This document shows positions 1 to 10,899 of a stretch of DNA of 64,000 bases, in pieces. The position numbers were made by a program, and so were the translations under genes. The stretch comes from Xiphias gladius (taxonomy: Eukaryota; Chordata; Actinopteri; Istiophoriformes; Xiphiidae). Position 1 is the stretch's first letter. Each line of letters opens with the position of its first letter. The stretch spans positions 19,115,501-19,179,500 of the forward strand of contig NC_053413.1 in NCBI RefSeq assembly GCF_016859285.1, given 5' to 3'. Under the pieces are notes generated by a model. The model had not been told where the DNA came from. It did not search any database and was given only the letters and a program-made list of their open reading frames with translations.

Positions 1-164
1 AATAAAGCATTAGGAGGAACAGCGTGCGCACTTTCTATGTGACAAGGTTTTTTAAAGAATGCCTTTGCATTTTTGGGAAGTATGTTTATTTGTTTTCATA
101 CTGAGAGTCAGATGACAAGATCTTGTGCCTGTACAGTAAATGTGAAGCTATCCTGAGTAACCGA

Positions 165-630
165 TTAGCTTAGCTTAGCATAAATACTGGGAGCAAGGGT
201 AAACAACTAGCCTGGGCCTATCTAAAAATAACAAAATACACCTGCAAGAGCTCTATACCTCACTAATTAACCTGTTCAATCTTGTTTGTTTAATGAGTAC
301 AAAAGCTAAAGTGTAGAAATGACAATTCCTCGTTTACGGGGGTTTCGGTTTCTTTCCATTTACTTGGCTGTTGTCATTTTTACAGTTCGGATTTTGCACG
401 GGTTAAATAAACCAGATTAAACGTGTTCATTAGTGAGGTACAGAAGTGCTGGGAGGCGGATTTTGTCACCTTTGGGCAGAGCCAGGCAAGCTGTTTTCCC
501 CCTGTTTTCAGTCTTTACGCTAAGCTTAGTCAACAGGCTGGTGGCTGTAGCTTCATATTTACCATACAGACAGAGGGATATCGGTCTTCTTATCTAACTG
601 TCACTAAGAGAGTGATTACATATTTCCTTT
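165..630. repeat. Teleost dispersed repeat (GCTTAGCTTAGC-type)
   Basis: Begins near CTTAGCTTAGCATAAATACTGG and ends near GGCTGTAGCTTCATATTTACC plus ATCTAACTGTCACTAAGAGAG. These stretches recur across teleost genomes in a miniature repeat whose ends include a variant of AACTATTCCTTTAA. Recognition is from memory of such repeats, not from a search. It sits in the RGS20 intron preceding the missing last exon. Confidence 0.55.
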
Positions 631-730
631 AAAATCAGGAAGAATGAGATGAACATTTGTCAGACATTACGAGGTTTCACCCTTGAAATCAACACAGGTC
701 TAAAAGAACAATGAGACTGGGCTGTCAGAC

Positions 731-965
731 CTCTTTTGGCGAGAGAATGGAGATGTAATCCTCGTAGATGACCCGAGCCTTCTCCTCTATCGCACTCTTA
801 TTGGTCTCTTTGCTGAACTCCTCACAGGCTAACCAGAAGAGCATGTTCTCCTCGCTGAACTCGGTGCGAAGAAACTGTCTGAAGGAGTTCCTCCCCGCCG
901 GGCAACACATGAGCTTGTCAAACGACTGCCCCCATGAGCGCACCTCCTCCAACGTCGGCTTAGGA
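731..965 (-). CDS. rgs20: RGS20 exon carrying the first half of the RGS box
   Basis: 235 bases (1 + 78 codons). The acceptor CTCTCTGCAG ends at 966. The exon encodes PTLEEVRSWGQSFDKLM followed by the conserved core with EFSEENMLFW and EEKARVIYEDYISILSPKE. The break after SPKE is the usual intron position for this family. The donor reads GTCTGA, with GT intact but a poor +3 to +6 match. Confidence 0.95.
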
Positions 966-2849
966 CTGCAGAGAGCACGGACAACATGGGAGTGAGTGAC
1001 TTCAACATTTAGCAAAAAAAAAAAAAAAAGTTTTTAAATAACTGACCAGTCTTCACAGTCTGAGGTCCCTTCTTTGACGTCATAAGACGCCTTTCGGTTC
1101 CTATCATCCCGGTCTTCATTCCTAAGGATGAGACGGACATGAAAACACATCAAAGAAGAGCTAAATAAAGATTTAACAACCACCACCACTAGGACTGAAA
1201 TTTCATTTTTCATCAAGTGTACTAATTTGATAATCATGAACTGCAGATCATAATTTCTCCAAAGAAATCATTTATTAATATATATGAATCATCTCACTGT
1301 ACATATCTATAATTTATTTCACAGTGTAACATAAACTTTGTGCAATAACATATACATCTTCATACATAAGTATAAGCAGGCTGTATATGTTATACATATA
1401 ATGTTAACATATGGACATAAAACCACATTTGTAAACAGAGTGACTGATATTTTTCCCGGCATTCTTTGTCATTCTTTCCCACACACTCTCAACTGTAGAG
1501 CTGAAATGATTGGTCGGTTCATCGATTAGTTGGCTGACAGAAAAGAATTGTTTCGGTCATTTTTTAAGCAAAATGACAAACATTTCGTTTCTTGAAACCT
1601 GTCAAATGTGAATATTTGCTAGCTTTCTTACACTTCTATGATAGTAAACAGAATTAGAACTGCAATAGTTAGTTGATTGAATCAATTAGTTGATCGACTG
1701 AAAAATGAATATTTTGACAATCAATTAATCGTGAAGTAATTTGGTAACGAAAAAATGGCCAAGAAAGGGCTGTTTTCAGCCTCTCAGATATAGAGATTTC
1801 TTGCTTTGCTCTGTTTTATACCGTATTAGAGTAAATATCTTTGCACTGCTGGTTGACGAATTCATCTTTGACTCTGAGAAACTGGGTCGGACATTTTTTA
1901 CTGATTTCTGATTTTTAATAGACCACAGGATTAGCTGATTAAGTGAGAATGGAAATAATCATTATTTGCAGACATAAAAAGGAAAATATTTGAGTTTTAG
2001 ACTGTTGGATGGACAAAACAGCAATTTAAGGACATCACCTTAGGCTCTGGGAAATTGTGATGGACATTTTCCCTTTTTCTGTTATTTATAGGCTAAACCA
2101 TTAGTCTATTAACTGAGAAAATAGTCTACAGATTATTTGATGATGAAAACGCTTGTTTTATACTGTATAAATAGATATGTAGATCTAGTGGATAGATACA
2201 TAAATACGCAGTACATATATAGTTTGCATCCAGCGGTTGCCAGTATAAAATAGCCATATGTTTAAAATTGCTTATAATTGTTTAGCTTGTTGTCTTTGTT
2301 GAGCTGCATGTCTGTATTTGTATCTTCCTATAAATGTGTTCTCTGTACTGTGTCCAAGTGTAACGAGAGTTACTGGGAATTCCTATGCCGAAAAGTCGTC
2401 CTTGTTTTGATTTCGACCACCATAAGCTTATTTAACTGCAGATATATCAAGAGCTCACACATTTCAGACAGCAGATAACTACCTGATGTTTAGGTATGTT
2501 TGAGACTGTAATAAGGCTACTGTGGGACATATGTCTACAGACCACATGCAAAAATATGCAGAACATAACACACAAGCTGGAGCCTGCTGTTGAGACACAG
2601 TGGCTCAGGCTGTGCTGTCCTGTGCGCAATAATGTCGGCCATGTTGGGCCACAACAAGCGAGTTCTCGGGTTGGGGAAGACCTACCAGGAACAGCTACAG
2701 CAGCAACACCAGCAGAAGCAACATGCATTTGAACCCCGTGGGTTGGCCTGGCCCGGCTGGCCCTGCTGGGCCGGTGCAGTTCCCCCCGCTGCCGACTCCT
2801 GCTGCACCGACATCTGCCTCTTTCGCATCTCCATCCGCTCTGATCCCAT
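731..2849 (-). CDS. rgs20: RGS20, regulator of G-protein signalling 20 (RZ/GAIP subfamily), 5' three coding exons; 3' end outside window
   Basis: GTPase-activating protein for Gi/Gz alpha subunits, acting at membranes. Coding exons, in transcript order, are 2849-2686, 1121-1047 and 965-731, and their phases join exactly (2, 2, 0). They give 158 residues. Residues 1-13 read MGSERMEMRKRQM, identical to my recollection of the human RGS20 start. Residues about 40-54 form the cysteine string (CCFCWCCCCSCS) that is palmitoylated in the RZ subfamily. The RGS box begins near residue 91 and contains EFSEENMLFWLACEE and ends here at YEDYISILSPKE. About 60 further residues (the rest of the box) are expected in a last exon beyond position 1; I found no match to it in 1-730. 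RGS17 and RGS19 share the string, but the N-terminus and linkage to ATP6V1H and OPRK1 favour RGS20. Oddities are Trp instead of Cys at the end of the string and a weak donor (GTCTGA) after the last exon shown. Confidence 0.93.
1047..1121 (-). CDS. rgs20: RGS20 linker exon between cysteine string and RGS box
   Basis: 75 bases (1 + 24 codons + 2). The acceptor is CATCCTTAG at 1124-1122 and the donor GTCAGT begins at 1046. It encodes an acidic/basic linker starting NEDRDDRNRK and ending TSDCED. Linker sequence is poorly conserved in RZ-family RGS proteins, so its assignment rests on exact phase continuity with both flanking exons and on its position between them. Confidence 0.88.
1500..2150. repeat. 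Fragments of a teleost repeat with ATCGATTAGTTG / CTGGGAAATTGTGATGGACAT blocks
   Basis: Several degenerate pieces of one dispersed family: 1,505-1,640, 1,655-1,745 and 1,980-2,150. Hallmarks are repeated GATTAGTTGATTGA motifs and a GGGAAATTGTGATGGACATTTT block. The same family occurs at 27,172-27,525, 37,985-38,225, 59,272-59,615 and 61,445-61,805. It lies in the RGS20 intron. Confidence 0.6.
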
Positions 2850-2852
2850 GGG
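2686..2852 (-). CDS. rgs20: RGS20 exon with initiator Met and cysteine string
   Basis: On the minus strand a pyrimidine-rich acceptor ends in TATAG at 2853. Three bases (CCC) precede the ATG at 2849-2847, and the exon closes with TCCTG before the donor GTAGGT at 2685. The 164 coding bases give 54 codons plus two bases that complete a Trp codon in the next exon. The middle is rich in Gln, Gly, Ala and Pro, as in the mammalian protein. The three bases before the ATG are in frame, so a longer isoform could read through. The frame is obscured by a longer open frame on the same strand, but only this frame spells the family signature. Confidence 0.94.
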
Positions 2853-3649
2853 CTATAGACAGGGGAGAGGGAGGCACTGAGTTTGGTGTTCACATGTCAG
2901 GAATAGTATTTAAGGGAGATTTTGTCTCGTCATAGGAAAATCTCTTTAGCTTCCGATGCATTTGTAGGATACAAATCAGTGCCAGTGCAATAATGATAGT
3001 AAGGTCAGTACTGGGTGGACTGTGATAAGACTGAGCAGAGTTGATGGCAGTGTGAAATCCTTGCAGCGCATCTGCTTTTTTACCAGCACCGTGATCCCAT
3101 TAGCCATGATAAAGATTGGTTAAGTTCATCTGAACTACACTCACCAATTGACAACTCTCTGTTTGCTATACGTGCAGGGGAGCAAAGTGCTGCTGGTTGC
3201 TCTCTGGCCAGAGCATGTGCTGGCATGCACAGAGGTCAGGCTGTCAAGTAATGCTGTATGTCCCATTCAGGGGGAAAGCATTGGAAGAATACGTTGCTGA
3301 TTTTGTTCTTCTTGGGGCCAAATATGCACCCAGGAAGTACATTTCAGTCCCTCTGATCTCAAACTGGCTGTGCGGTCCCTTATACACTCTAAATGCGTAT
3401 GAAGAAAGGATGAATTTCAGACCATGGGTTCAACAACCGTTGTCCAGATTTTGAAACATCTCATTTCTGGAAGCCTGAGTGTAAAAGCAGTGCATTAAAG
3501 GATCCGCAATGCTCAATGGGCCCAAGTGGAGCAATACATCAAATATACTTTCAAATAAGGTAGATATTTGTCTTTTTAGGATTTGTACTTGTCAAGTGTC
3601 AGATTGTCTTGCATCTTTAGGCTACGTTCATCCTGCTCATGAGAAATGA

Positions 3650-5170
3650 CTGCTATAATTTTGGCCATAGTTCTCTGGCGGATTCCGCGGAATCCACACG
3701 GAGGTTTCCGTAGGCCTGTAGACTAGAGACAGCCTATGCTCACAGGATGACTTCTTGTCCGATTTTAACAGATGTGTCACCACCAGGTCGGACGCTGCCA
3801 AATCCTGTCAGATCATTTATGTAACAAAGCTGTCGCGTCCAACTCGCGGCAGCGTCCGGCCGCTACCTGACACAAGAAAAACGATGCTTTAAAAGAAAAA
3901 ATGTCAGAAGATTTGATACATGGAAGGAGGAGTGTGAGGGGGGGGGCTGAAGGCGCAGCTTGCAAATCTATAACCGCGGCATCGCTCCATCACAGCCTTT
4001 CTGTGAATACAATACCGTTTGGTCTTTTCTAAAATGGATCCGCGCGCGGTTTCACGCCGATCCGGAGCCGACCTCAGCTGCAGGTTTCGTGCGTTTGTGC
4101 CAGAATGGCATATTTTTACGCGTCAGGTGTCGGGTACCTCAGAGCCGACACAATTGCAGCGCGCTACGGCTTGACTCAACGGCTAGAGACGATGAAATGG
4201 GGGTGGGGGGGGGGGGTCGTGTCCGTTCAAAGGATAAATCATGATAACAACAAATAAACCGCAATCACGCAGCGGCACGAACGCGAACGGCGCGGGGACT
4301 CGGTGGCTTCGGGGCGACGTAGCAGCAGAAAATCATTGCATTCGCGGCTCGCACATCATCACATCGGTGGGAAGCGCCCCGCCATCTAGAACCGGAGAGC
4401 CTCATCGCCCCGGACAACCACCGCAAAAAAAGACACTGCCTAGATCTGTTCAAAGCCCGCTGCACAGCCAGATAGTGACATGCCGTTTAAAAACGCCGGG
4501 AAAACGGCCTAAAACGCTCGCCAAACATCCGTGCAACGATACATCGGTTTGCTACCAGTACTTACAATTTCACCATGTATGCACAGCGAGAAGAGGTAAT
4601 TCTTTGCCTTGATTACATCCGATGGCACATAAGGTTTTTTTTTTTTCTTTTTTTTTTTTTTTTCCCTCGACCGGCTGCTACAAGTCAGTACGCATGCGTC
4701 TTCTCTCGACTCTTCAACTCGTAGTAGCTCAGTGAGCAGCGTGAACCCCGACGGTATGATGGCACAGGCTCGCTGTGCAGGTCCCCTCGCTGCCTTGTAC
4801 CGGAGGAGAGTGTAGAGAGGAACTAGACGAGCAAGTGCGGCTGCAGGTCAATATGTGATGGAGAGGGGGGGCAAGCTTAAAAATAAATAAATAATAAAAG
4901 CAGAAAAAGTAACGCTTCAGACAGAGAAGCAAAAAAAAAAAAAAAACCCTTAGAACTTAATTCTAGCTCTGGTCACATTAATGCTTTTTAAGAAACTCAA
5001 AAAAGGTCAAAGAATACGCAGAAATATTGACAATAAAATTAAAAAATCAATAAAAAAGTGGCCAAAGAGCTGAGCCAGTGAGCCGCTTCCACGAAGTCGC
5101 TGTCTATGGTGCTGAAACAGCCAGCGGCGTATGAGCCGCAGCGCTGCCTCCGACTCGACCTGCTGTCGGG
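3650..5170 (-). promoter_or_regulatory. rgs20: CpG-rich tract, probable RGS20 promoter region
   Basis: Several blocks are much richer in G+C and CpG than the flanks, notably 3,660-4,620 and 5,070-5,170, with G runs at 3,940 and 4,205 and a long T-rich tract at 4,633-4,664. The tract lies 0.8-2.3 kb upstream of the first RGS20 coding exon on the minus strand, where a promoter and non-coding first exon would be expected. No TATA box or convincing first-exon donor was identified. Open frames of about 60-120 codons here (for example 4,241-4,612 plus) are compatible with chance in CpG-rich DNA. Confidence 0.5.
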
Positions 5171-5310
5171 AGGCGTGACCTTGACACCCGGTTTAGTCTC
5201 TCATGTGGATTCCTGAATGGTCTTTCCCTCAGAAGCGCCAAACCGTTCATCACGCTGTGAACGATGACCGGATCTCAATCCGCTTGTCACATACGTGTGT
5301 GCTTGCTTGC

Positions 5311-5312
<2 letters not shown>

Positions 5313-5349
<37 letters not shown>
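5313..5349. repeat. (CA)n microsatellite
   Basis: About 37 bases of uninterrupted CA, followed by shorter CA-rich stretches to 5,418. Confidence 0.95.
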
Positions 5350-5350
<1 letters not shown>

Positions 5351-7295
5351 GCAAGCTATATGTCAACACATACACAGTAGTGTGCAAAATACATACACAC
5401 ACAGACACAGATACACACTGGCACATTCGTTTTTTTATTCTGAATCTGTTGTCTCCCTTTGTTTGTTTAACAGTTTTAACCTGAATTTAGAAGATTAAGT
5501 ATGGGGGCCGCAAACTACAGTCACCTGGACAGCTTATATAAACTACATCTGGTGCCTTACGTCTCCCTATGTAACAGCGTTTATCTGTATTGTCCCTGTG
5601 AAATAAACCAACAGATCAAATCAAGCCATAGTTTGCCCTTTTCCCGGGCATTCTATACACTGTAGATCCTGGTCCATTGCATTTGAGCATGAAGTTTTGG
5701 AGTGTTAATCCTTTCACGGATGACTGCTGGGCTTTTGTGTGACTTCACCTACAGTACAGGCCTGCAACCAGCGACGATGTAGAGGACAACACTGCCATCT
5801 GAAGGTGGCTCCAATCGCAGCACTCACATGATATTCTCCACGCACAGGACAACACAGCACTAACTGACTTAATCGACTTTCATATGAAATTTTTCTGAGA
5901 GGCATGGCCTTATTGGCAAGATATGATGCGGTATTATACCGTACAAGTGTAATTGCTGTTTGACGCAGAGTCAAGCTAGAGGTCGTGAGATGTACATTTT
6001 CACAAGTATCTTTCAATGCAATCCGCTATATGTCATTATTAACCCTTTTCTCTTGGGTGTACATCGTGTCTTGCTTTAAATAAACACCAGATGGCACTCT
6101 GCGCTCAATAGCTGCCTATTTTGCAAAAGTCTAGCACAACATGTTGTATTTTATCCGATGATCTACTTAGTTTACACCAACACGTTTGTGCTGCTGCCCT
6201 TCCGCGTCCCATTGTCAGTCAAGATGCTCCCTGCTGCCGCGAAAGTCAATCTCACCAGTCCCACATTGTAATGACGAGTGTGGTAAAGTGTGAGCATCCG
6301 TAACACAAGACTCAGTGGAGAACTGTTCTTACAGCGTCTGCACAAACCTGGTACTGTTCTGTGATACCAGCAAAGGATCCACTTAGGGATTAGGAATTCA
6401 TCTGTTCTGGTATCGTGTCAAAAAAAAAAAGGGGGAAAAAATAGATTTCTTTCCTGTCCAGATTAATTACTTTCTGATTGTGCTTAACTGGGGTGTGCCC
6501 GGAGCATTCACACATCTTTATTCCCCCCAGAGACATAAACATGTGACTTTCTCCACAACACTTCATTTAACACCTTCCCTTGCGTTCGTGTTATGCAACA
6601 GAGACCTACAAATAGCCACGTGAGACTGATACATACACAAGCAAGCAACAAATGATACTTCGTGCTGCTGGGATTTGATGAGCGCAGAGACACGATGCCA
6701 GGTGGAGGAGGGAGTCTGAGCACACAAGGTCACGCGGGAGAGCGGGATGACAGAGCGGGGCCGCAAGATGAAAAAAGTCTGTTCAATGTGTGATTGAGGG
6801 GATTCAAATCATTGTGAAGCTTCGAGGAAGGTAGAATTAAGCACAGATTCAATCACTGTAGCTCAGCATGCAGAGACGCGCTGCAGAGGAAGTGTGGTTA
6901 TCACCTCAACACCTCGAGAGACTATGCATGGCAGCTGTGAGCATTTTGAAGGTGAACGTGAGTTGTCCGATCGCTGTGGCAAAGGGGGCACCAGAATATA
7001 GGAAGCATCACGTTCTGCCGTCGTTGTTGTTCTTTCATGAATTTCTCTCTGTTTCCCCCAGGTGCGTCGATCAAGTTGCTCTTTGTACTGTAAAGGTCAG
7101 GTTCAATTTATTAAATCGCAATCAGTGCTGTAACCCTTGTAACCAAGCCAGGCAGTCATCTGATCTTTTGTTTTTTACTTTAACATCCCATTACGCTCAT
7201 AACTCTAGGCGACAGGTCTCCATGCAGGCTGATACCACTATCTGTTCGAGGTAAACTCAATTCTACTGGTCTCATTTTAAAAAAAAATTGAAAAG

Positions 7296-7326
<31 letters not shown>

Positions 7327-8370
7327 CACCATCCAGCTGAGATTCAGTCTGACCTTTTTCTTTCATTAGAAATGTTGCAGGGTTGTTACTAATGTTATTT
7401 GAAGTTACATGCCTTTCTTTATTGTCGCTCAAGAGGAAATTCAGTTTGCAGCCCCGGTTTAAGAGAAACACTATACACAAATGAGAAGACCAACAACAGC
7501 CGATATGGACGTGAGGTTTTACAGTAGTAAAAGTCTAAGATGCCATCCCTGTCTCTGGCACTGGTAGGTGTGTATTCCAGGAGTGAAAAAGCAGGTAACG
7601 GGTGATTGGTATTATATTCACACCGCCCATCGTCTCTTTTCTTTTCTCTTCTCCGGAGGTACTGAACCTTGGCTCGAGATCAGAATATGATGATATCATA
7701 TTGTGTGTGACTGAATGATGTGTACAACCAACCGACACTGACAATACAGTTATTTTCTTAAAATGTGCTGGAGGTCTTGAGACCATCAGTAGCCACTAAG
7801 TGGAGGGAGACTTAGGTCGCTTTGCTCTCATGGCAGCGACTCTTAAACTAAGGTTAATTAGCATGGTCTTTAACAGGATATGCCAGATATCATTTCTGTA
7901 ATTATGTCTCTGTGGACTTAATGATAACAAATAATCTTTAAACTGGATCATAAAAGTCATAAAATTACAGTTGGAACACAATTAAGCAATTGGTTGTGAA
8001 TGAGTGGAATTTATTACACAGATGAGTGTTATTACTGCTGTGAAAATTTGTCTGAATATGCTCATCCTCTACAAAGATAAAAGATAGGTTAAGGCGATTA
8101 CAATAATAACAAACAATATATGATAATAGATGAAGGTCTACAAGAGCAAATTGGGTAAATTAGATAAAGAACGAACTGACTGCGTGGTCACTGATGCGAC
8201 ATGTCTGATAATGAAAACTAAGTGGGAATGATCATCAGTGTGAAAGATGAGATGGCATATAAATGTATGTTGGGCCTCTTTTTTCATAAAAACTATATAT
8301 GCTGAACGTGCAATACTAAATAAAATCTGCAATTTAGTGTGATTTCAGTCGCAGCTGTTCCAAAATAAAG
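5350..8370. other. Non-coding DNA upstream of RGS20
   Basis: Apart from the CA repeat at 7,301 I see no supported gene. Open frames of 60-130 codons are present on both strands but lack splice-site logic, compositional bias or recognisable protein motifs. The block 6,000-6,310 and 6,680-7,050 is slightly richer in CpG. Confidence 0.5.
7301..7329. repeat. (CA)n microsatellite
   Basis: About 29 bases of uninterrupted CA repeat. Confidence 0.95.
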
Positions 8371-8374
8371 ATGG

Positions 8375-8560
8375 GCCAGGGTATCCTGGTGGCCTGGAGT
8401 TGTACGACACTGACCATTTAATCACAATGACCCTAAACGGCTTCTAGTCAGGGACATTTGTTGTATGTCATTCCCCCTTATTTGTCCCTTCTCTTTTTTT
8501 GTCTTCTCTCCACTGTGTACTATCTAATAAAGGCTGAACTAAAACACTAAAAAGAAAGAA
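8375..8560 (+). mobile_element. tRNA-SINE-like repeat, degraded copy
   Basis: Contains TTGTATGTCATTCCCCCTTATTTGTCC followed by a CT-rich tract, a TCTAATAAAGGC tail and A-rich end. This is the body and tail layout of a common teleost SINE-like unit. The 5' tRNA-like part is degenerate here. Confidence 0.55.
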
Positions 8561-8574
8561 AGAAAAGAAATAAA

Positions 8575-8735
8575 TGGGGGTGGCCTAGGGGTTTAAGGGG
8601 CTGACCTTCAACTGTGACATGCCCCGATTGCATCTTGTCAGTTGCATGTCAATTTCCCCTCATTTCCTGTCCTTTCTCTTACTGTCTCTCTCTAATAAAG
8701 TCATAAAATGCCCCAAAATATTTAGAGAGAAAATA
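8575..8735 (+). mobile_element. tRNA-SINE-like repeat, second copy in tandem
   Basis: Begins GGGGGTGGCCTAGGGGTTTAAGGGGCTGACC, which resembles a box A-like tRNA head, continues TTGCATGTCAATTTCCCCTCATTTCCTGTCC and ends TCTAATAAAGTCATAAAATGCCCC. It lies directly after the copy at 8,375, suggesting insertion next to an A-rich tail. A related copy in reverse is at 45,590-45,730. Confidence 0.6.
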
Positions 8736-8739
8736 AATA

Positions 8740-10480
8740 AAGCTGGGACAACTCCACGAATGGCTGCCAAACCCTCTGCCCACACTACCGTACAGCTTTT
8801 GATCCTTGGTAACCCCTGAATGCTACTCCGCCCCAAAATCAACTTTAAGCTGCAATCACACAATGTCGGTAGAATGGGAAGAGCAGAAAAAAAACACATG
8901 TTATTCTGACTTGGGAGTGATCACACATTATTCCAGGGTGATTAGCCCTAGTGCTAACCTTGCAGCACACCAGATAAGAGGCCTACATTTTAAATGAGCC
9001 GAATCAATTGTTTTAGTGTTAGTGTTGCATTTTATTTTCGATCTAACTGACAGCGATGGTGCATTTCCAGCCACTGTGTCCGTGGTTCTTTTCACCAAGT
9101 GGGAGATGTCAATCAGTATCAGAAATCCCTGATACCTCTGACTCAGGAAAACAATAACAAGTCTGAGTCTTGGGTGAATGACGGTTTTAATGGTATGACT
9201 TGAACACCTGAATAGGCAGTGGTCTAATCAGACAGAATAAGTGAAAACACCCGTGTAGGGCTGCAGGGCCTTTAAAGGAACTGAGCCAGTGTTAGTATTA
9301 TAAATTACACGTGTGCTTTACCTGTTGTTGCAAGTCAAAATGTCTGCTGTGAAATGTATCTTTATGCGCTCGAACCTAGGTAAGGACATTGTTCAAGCAT
9401 ATTTGACATAAACATCCACAAATGTATGTTTTCATACAACTGGTCTTTTCATCCAGTCTCATACTCTTGCATATGAGTAGTGCTTCCGCTGTTATATAGT
9501 TTAGTTCAGTTTCACAGTGTGAAATAGTTTGATTGGGAGTCATCCAGCTCCAGTTCTGCTCTGAGACACCTGGCCAAGCAACAACTTTGTGTAATGTACT
9601 GTATATGTTAATGACCTGAACTGTCTCCTGTCTTTTCCTGTCCTCCCACTTAGTTCTGGAAGCAGCTCCAGTGTCCTAATGGCTCTTTTACAATCCCTTC
9701 CCCTCTGCGAATAGTAACATAGTTCTCCTGACCACAGAAAGCCCCTGAAAATCTTTATTTATCCCTTTACCAAGAATCATCCTGCTGCCCAACTCCAAAA
9801 TCACATTCTCAGACTATTTTTAGAAACCATCTATGTACTTGTTTCTCATTAAATATTGCACTGGCTATTAATACTGGCCGTCACGTATTTTGACTGAGTG
9901 TGTGACTGACTATGCAACTTTTTTTCAATTTCCAGTGACTGGTATCACACTATTTCAAGACACACTATCTTCCTCTTTTAATCTTCTTAAGGCTCGTTCG
10001 GATGGGAACTGCTTCCCTAAATAGAGGTTTGGCAGGAAGCAAGGAGGGCTGCTGACACTCAGACAAGAGCAATATGGTTGCAATAACAACAAAAGACAGT
10101 ATGAGGGATGTTTCATCTGCATGTCATTAATTATAAGAAAGGTATATTTATCAAAGATGTTTAGAGATGTATTGCTATTCTAAGTTTAATCAAGTCAAAC
10201 GTCAAAATTATACATTTTGACAGAAAACGTCCAGCAACAGACATGTTTTATTTTCTTATCTGTGGCTCCTTCCTATAGTGCAACAAAAAAAACAAGCAAA
10301 ACAGTGATTAACATGCTGTGATTAAAGATCAAAATGAAGTAAACTGTTACGTACGCTTGTAGTTTTACTTGACTGGTTGGTGACTTTTAACTTCATTTGC
10401 TCCATAAAAAAAAAATTAGTTCCTAAATAATAGTCAATGATAGGTTTATGATAATGTGGCTACTATCAACAATAGTAATG
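8740..10480. other. Non-coding DNA, no supported gene
   Basis: AT-rich sequence without recognisable coding exons, RNA genes or complete repeats. A TC-rich block at 9,625-9,700 and A runs at 10,286 and 10,407 are unremarkable. Confidence 0.5.
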
Positions 10481-10529
10481 CTTAATTAATATGTTTCGTT
10501 TTTTTTTTTAAACTACTACACGTCCATAC

Positions 10530-10826
10530 CTCAAGGCACACCATCTCCTGTTCCTCTCGGTTCGGGTCATTGTAGTTCACTGGGTACCCCACGCCACGCC
10601 GGCAGGCCCAGGCCACTTCCCGTATCCGCTGCCACATCAGGGCCCTGGTGCGTCTGATCCCCCGCAGAGCAGACGTGGGCCTGATCTCCCACTGCCTCAC
10701 CGCACTAGCACATGGCATGCTCCGACCATGAGGCCTCACTCGCCACGTGAGGCTCCAGTCCGTTTGAGATCGTAAGAGCTCCACACACTCCTTGCTTCTT
10801 TCCTCTATTTTTTCCCGGTGTCTCCT
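10530..10826 (-). CDS. Candidate 99-codon exon of unknown identity, possibly an RGS20 5' isoform exon
   Basis: On the minus strand a pyrimidine-containing acceptor (ATGTGTTTCAG) ends at 10,827 and a donor GTATGG begins at 10,529. Between them is exactly 297 bases open in one frame, phase 0 at both ends, with G/C-rich third positions unlike the AT-rich flanks. The product is strongly basic and Trp/Arg-rich, beginning RRHREKIEERSKE and ending YNDPNREEQEMVCLE. I do not recognise the family. Splicing to the RGS20 exon at 2,852 would keep frame into its Met, which resembles the mammalian long isoforms where extra N-terminal sequence precedes MGSERM. It could instead be a separate gene or an old pseudogene fragment. 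Confidence 0.5.
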
Positions 10827-10899
10827 CTGAAACACATCGTGACATAGAGAGAGGGGACACAAACAAAAAAGCCTCAGTGACCCTGACAAAGAGAAGAGT

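Noticed and set aside
61..720. Search for the missing RGS20 terminal exon
   Set aside because: No minus-strand segment encodes the expected SLDSRVREVINRN-type sequence; the region is a dispersed repeat and intron.
2590..2935. Plus-strand open frames with Gln-rich and Pro/Gly-rich products, possible novel gene
   Set aside because: They are antisense to the RGS20 cysteine-string exon, which explains the composition and has correct splice sites.
4241..4612. 123-codon plus-strand open frame in the CpG-rich region
   Set aside because: No recognisable motif, no splice sites and biased composition of a CpG island, where stop codons are rare by chance.
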